Positions 61,808 to 64,000 of a stretch of DNA of 64,000 nt are shown here, piece by piece. The notes below the pieces were generated by a model, which was not told where the DNA came from, did not search any database, and saw only the letters and a list, made by a program, of their open reading frames with translations. Made by a program: the position numbers and the translations under genes. Source of the stretch: Tunicatimonas pelagia (lineage in GTDB: Bacteria; Bacteroidota; Bacteroidia; Cytophagales; Cyclobacteriaceae); NCBI RefSeq assembly GCF_030506325.1, contig NZ_CP120683.1, positions 3,981,001-4,045,000 on the forward strand. Direction: 5' to 3'. Position 1 is the stretch's first letter, and every line of letters begins with the position of its first letter.

Positions 61808-62152
61808 TTATAATTGTTCAGTATTGAGACTCTCTCTGATTTTCTTGATTTGGTTAGATAGGCCCGCCACTTTATCTATATTCAGCGCAATCAACATTCC
61901 GTTGCCTGGCTCTTCAATGTTACATTCATCCGAAACAGACTTTATGATTTTGTTGGTATGGTGTTCTTCCACCACAAAAAGAACAATATCGGTTTTATCT
62001 TGTATGGATAATCCCAAAAAACTAGATGGTTCCATGCCACTACCTTTGCCCTGAATAACTACATCGCCAGTCGCCCCGGATTCTTTGGCCGTAGCGACAA
62101 CTTTTTCAGTGATGTTCGGGTTGACAAACCCTACGATTAAATCAAATCTCAT
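61808..62152 (-). CDS. PII-like signalling protein (P-II family)
   Basis: 114 residues with the ferredoxin-like PII fold: FDLIVGFVNPNITEKVVATAKESGATGDVVIQGKGSG at the N-terminus and a C-terminal GNGMLIALNIDKVAGL corresponding to the PII C-loop. The T-loop is shortened, and the Tyr uridylylation site and some nucleotide-binding residues of GlnB are absent. It is therefore a PII-like protein, not classic GlnB/GlnK. Such proteins bind nucleotides and control adjacent transporters. It lies four bases after the second DUF1538 gene, so it probably acts on those membrane proteins. Confidence 0.85.
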   Translation of the reverse strand: MRFDLIVGFVNPNITEKVVATAKESGATGDVVIQGKGSGMEPSSFLGLSIQDKTDIVLFVVEEHHTNKIIKSVSDECNIEEPGNGMLIALNIDKVAGLSNQIKKIRESLNTEQL

Positions 62153-62156
62153 AACT

Positions 62157-62927
62157 TTAATTTTTACTGGATTTTTTAAAATATACTACTAAATCATTTA
62201 TTTGGGCGTATCCTAATACCGTGATCATCGGGAAAACGCTGGCAAAAGCAATTAGGCCAAACCCATCTATTGCAGGGTTTCGGCCAGGAACAACCGATGA
62301 TAGCCCCAACCCTAACGCAGCCACAATAGGTACGGTAACAGTAGAAGTAGTAACCCCTCCCGAATCGTACGCTAAGGCTACTAGGTCTTTTTTTACAAAT
62401 ATGGTTTGGATTACCACGACTATATAACCTACCATAATGTAGGTAGCCAGAGAATCACCAACCACAATACGATAGGTGCCAACCACTAAGGCAATGGCCA
62501 CACCAATAGCCACTACAAAGCGAAGGTACAGGGTGCCAATTGTACCTCCCGACACTTCATTGGCTTTTACCGCTACCGCATACAGTGAGGGTTCGGCAAT
62601 GGTAGTGGAGAACCCTAGAAATGCCGCAAAAATGTATACCCAATAATAGGCCTTCCAGTCGGTTGACGAGCCCGAATACGTTTTGGTAATAAACTCCGGG
62701 TTGGATAACTGTTTGGCCATTAACTCTCCTACCGGAAATAAAGCTTGTTCCAATCCCATCAGGAAGAACGTTAATCCGAAAATAACCAGTACCACCCCGA
62801 AAATTACATTTCTTAGATGGGGTATGGATTTTTTGATAATAAAAATTTGGAATACAGCGATTAAGAGCACGATAGGCGCCACATCTCTAAGGGTGTTTAA
62901 AAAAGTAATTCCTAATTCTATGAACAT
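62157..62927 (-). CDS. DUF1538 family membrane protein (half-size, second of pair)
   Basis: 256 residues with six to seven TM helices and family motifs FLGFSTTIAEPSLYAVA, AYDSGGVTTSTVTVPIVAALG and DGFGLIAFASVFPM. DUF1538 (PF07556) proteins are often about 500 residues with two such repeats; here each half is a separate gene, and this half pairs with the preceding one 10 bases away. The conserved Glu-Pro and Asp-Ser-Gly-Gly patches in helix breaks suggest ion or small-solute coordination (inference). Function is undescribed to my knowledge. Confidence 0.85.
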   Translation of the reverse strand: MFIELGITFLNTLRDVAPIVLLIAVFQIFIIKKSIPHLRNVIFGVVLVIFGLTFFLMGLEQALFPVGELMAKQLSNPEFITKTYSGSSTDWKAYYWVYIFAAFLGFSTTIAEPSLYAVAVKANEVSGGTIGTLYLRFVVAIGVAIALVVGTYRIVVGDSLATYIMVGYIVVVIQTIFVKKDLVALAYDSGGVTTSTVTVPIVAALGLGLSSVVPGRNPAIDGFGLIAFASVFPMITVLGYAQINDLVVYFKKSSKN

Positions 62928-62937
62928 TCCTGCGAAC

Positions 62938-63672
62938 TTAGAAGATTAACATACCATATCCCATTACAAAAATCATCGGTAACAGTGACGCAAATGCGAT
63001 CAGCCCAAAGCCATCGGTTAAGGGACTTCTACCCTCGATGACCGTTGCCAAACCAACTCCAAGTGCCGTAACCAAGGGTACCGTTATTGTTGATGTGGTG
63101 ACTCCACCAGCGTCATAAGCAATCCCAATGATTTCTTCGGGTGCAAATAACGTCATGACAATGACCATTACATACCCCCCAATAATTAAGTAATAAATAG
63201 GCCAGCCTTGGATAATTCGCCAGATCCCGATGAGTATCGCCAGTCCGACGGAAACTGCCACTGAAATGCGTAAGCCAAGGATGTAACTTGATTCAATTTC
63301 AGGTTTTATTAAATCTGACTTTACGGCTATTTCTCCGGCTTCCTTGGCAACGGCAATTAAGGCCGGTTCGGCAATCGTTGTGGAGAACCCTAGTAGAAAA
63401 GAAAAAGACAGTAGCCAAAATAAGCTTCCTTTTTTAACCAATGCATAGGATAAATTCTCCCCAATAGGAAATAGGCCCATCTCAAGTCCTTCCACAAAAA
63501 GCATAAGGCCTATCACAACAAATACCAACCCGACGAGGGTTTCGAGCATATTCGGGAAAGGTTGCTGTAGTACAATAGTTTGAAAGAACACCACTACCAC
63601 TATAATGGGTAACAAATCAAAAAATGAGGTCTTTAATTTGCCTGCTATATTGCCTATTAATTTTAAGATCAT
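62938..63672 (-). CDS. DUF1538 family membrane protein (half-size, first of pair)
   Basis: 244 residues. Homologous to the next gene with the same FLLGFSTTIAEPALIAVA, AYDAGGVTTSTITVPLVTALG and DGFGLIAFASLLPM blocks in the same order and with the same TM spacing, so the two halves probably form a pseudo-symmetric heterodimer. It is the first gene of the unit (then DUF1538-2, PII-like, CBS), with intergenic gaps of 10, 4 and 10 bases. The promoter would have to lie within the decayed toxin fragment upstream, whose frame ends only four bases before this start. Confidence 0.85.
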   Translation of the reverse strand: MILKLIGNIAGKLKTSFFDLLPIIVVVVFFQTIVLQQPFPNMLETLVGLVFVVIGLMLFVEGLEMGLFPIGENLSYALVKKGSLFWLLSFSFLLGFSTTIAEPALIAVAKEAGEIAVKSDLIKPEIESSYILGLRISVAVSVGLAILIGIWRIIQGWPIYYLIIGGYVMVIVMTLFAPEEIIGIAYDAGGVTTSTITVPLVTALGVGLATVIEGRSPLTDGFGLIAFASLLPMIFVMGYGMLIF

Positions 63673-63676
63673 TAAT

Positions 63677-63886
63677 TCAAGCCTGGTTATCTCTAAAAAC
63701 CCTATCTCGCGTCAATTCACCGGGGTAGGCGGGGTCAAACATAGCCATATTTTTACTCCTTTTAGATTTTACTATTTCCTTCAAAAAATCCGCCGTCTGA
63801 ATAATTTGAACTGGTGGGAATCCTATTTTCTTAAGAACATTAAAATGCTTATCGTCAGTCACTAAAAAATCTGCTCGTCCATGGTC
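63677..63886 (-). pseudogene. Remnant of a PIN-family toxin (C-terminal part)
   Basis: The frame shows the typical last blocks of the 'toxin component, PIN family' group: GRADFLVTDDKHFNVLKK and IGFPPVQIIQTADFLKEI, preceded directly by a stop codon. The first two-thirds, including the catalytic Asp at the N-terminus, are missing. A GTG at 63862 could start a 61-residue product, but it would have no active site. About 30 residues of unrelated tail follow the domain end. Confidence 0.75.
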
Positions 63887-64000
63887 TTATTTGTCCAGCC
63901 TTTTTCATCCCACAGTTTGTCCATTTCATCCGAGGCTCGGTCGGCAAAATACTTGGCTAGTAATCTTTTTATAGCAACCAAATCTTCTTCGCTTACATCC
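63862..64000 (-). CDS. Truncated antitoxin (C-terminal part, 5' end outside window)
   Basis: Reading from the window edge, the frame gives DVSEEDLVAIKRLLAKYFADRA, SDEMDKLWDEKGWTNKTM and then DEQIF-stop. The ...DEMDKLWDEKGWTNKTM end is the hallmark of the short antitoxins that precede PIN-family toxins, which normally continue about ten residues further. Here it stops abruptly and overlaps the PIN remnant in another frame. A deletion probably removed the antitoxin's tail and most of the toxin. The N-terminus lies beyond 64000. Confidence 0.7.
   Translation of the reverse strand, partial: DVSEEDLVAIKRLLAKYFADRASDEMDKLWDEKGWTNKTMDEQIF

Overview
The window comes from the chromosome of a Gram-negative Bacteroidota member, most likely an environmental or marine Cytophagales-type bacterium. 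The evidence is a SusC/SusD outer-membrane pair, TonB plug proteins, many lipoprotein signal peptides, large two-FtsX-domain permeases, paired FG-GAP/ASPIC proteins, Crp/Fnr regulators of the Bacteroidota type, and a general lack of Shine-Dalgarno motifs. Species cannot be assigned from the sequence alone.

Left part (1-24.4 kb): a partial exported beta-lactamase-fold serine hydrolase, a small membrane PH-like protein, an Rpn-type PD-(D/E)XK nuclease, an orphan UPF0175 protein and the replication-restart helicase PriA. Three tandem paralogous FtsX/MacB-type permeases follow (5.3-12.7 kb), then a SRPBCC protein and a Crp/Fnr plus NTF2-like pair. Next come a Tat-exported Gfo/Idh/MocA oxidoreductase, a nucleoside-hydrolase-like secreted protein, an M1 metallopeptidase, and a TlpA thioredoxin / Cys-rich BNR lipoprotein / DUF3347 group. 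A GH113-like glycosidase and an MscS channel close this part.

Middle part (24.5-44.2 kb): an arylsulfatase followed by an MG2/TonB-plug protein, a photolyase, a 160-bp MITE-like element, and a vanadium-haloperoxidase/PAP2-like lipoprotein. A SusC-SusD pair ends at a strong terminator. Two large FG-GAP/ASPIC lipoproteins and a small lipoprotein follow, whose reading frames overlap in series.

Right part (44-58 kb): a cytochrome c maturation locus (ccmB, ccmC, ccmD, ccmE, ccmF, all minus strand). It is interspersed with unrelated cargo: a GH18 chitinase-like lipoprotein, a Uma2 nuclease, a coiled-coil protein, a RelE/antitoxin pair and a nuclease remnant. RmlA and a 1777-residue CheB-CheR-PAS-GAF-histidine kinase-receiver hybrid follow.

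Right end (58-64 kb): an unknown protein with a TTG start, a 414-bp gap carrying a perfect 17-bp inverted repeat, a beta-barrel-like protein with a Crp/Fnr regulator, and a PIN/DUF6364 toxin-antitoxin pair. A compact four-gene unit (two half-size DUF1538 membrane proteins, a PII-like protein and a CBS-pair protein) is the best candidate here for a poorly described system: a membrane transporter gated by nucleotide-sensing soluble partners. The window ends in a toxin-antitoxin locus apparently collapsed by an internal deletion.

Several spacers hold imperfect inverted repeats built from similar AT-rich motifs. These look like a dispersed intergenic repeat family and may serve as bidirectional terminators. 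I saw no tRNA, rRNA, CRISPR array, complete insertion sequence or prophage.
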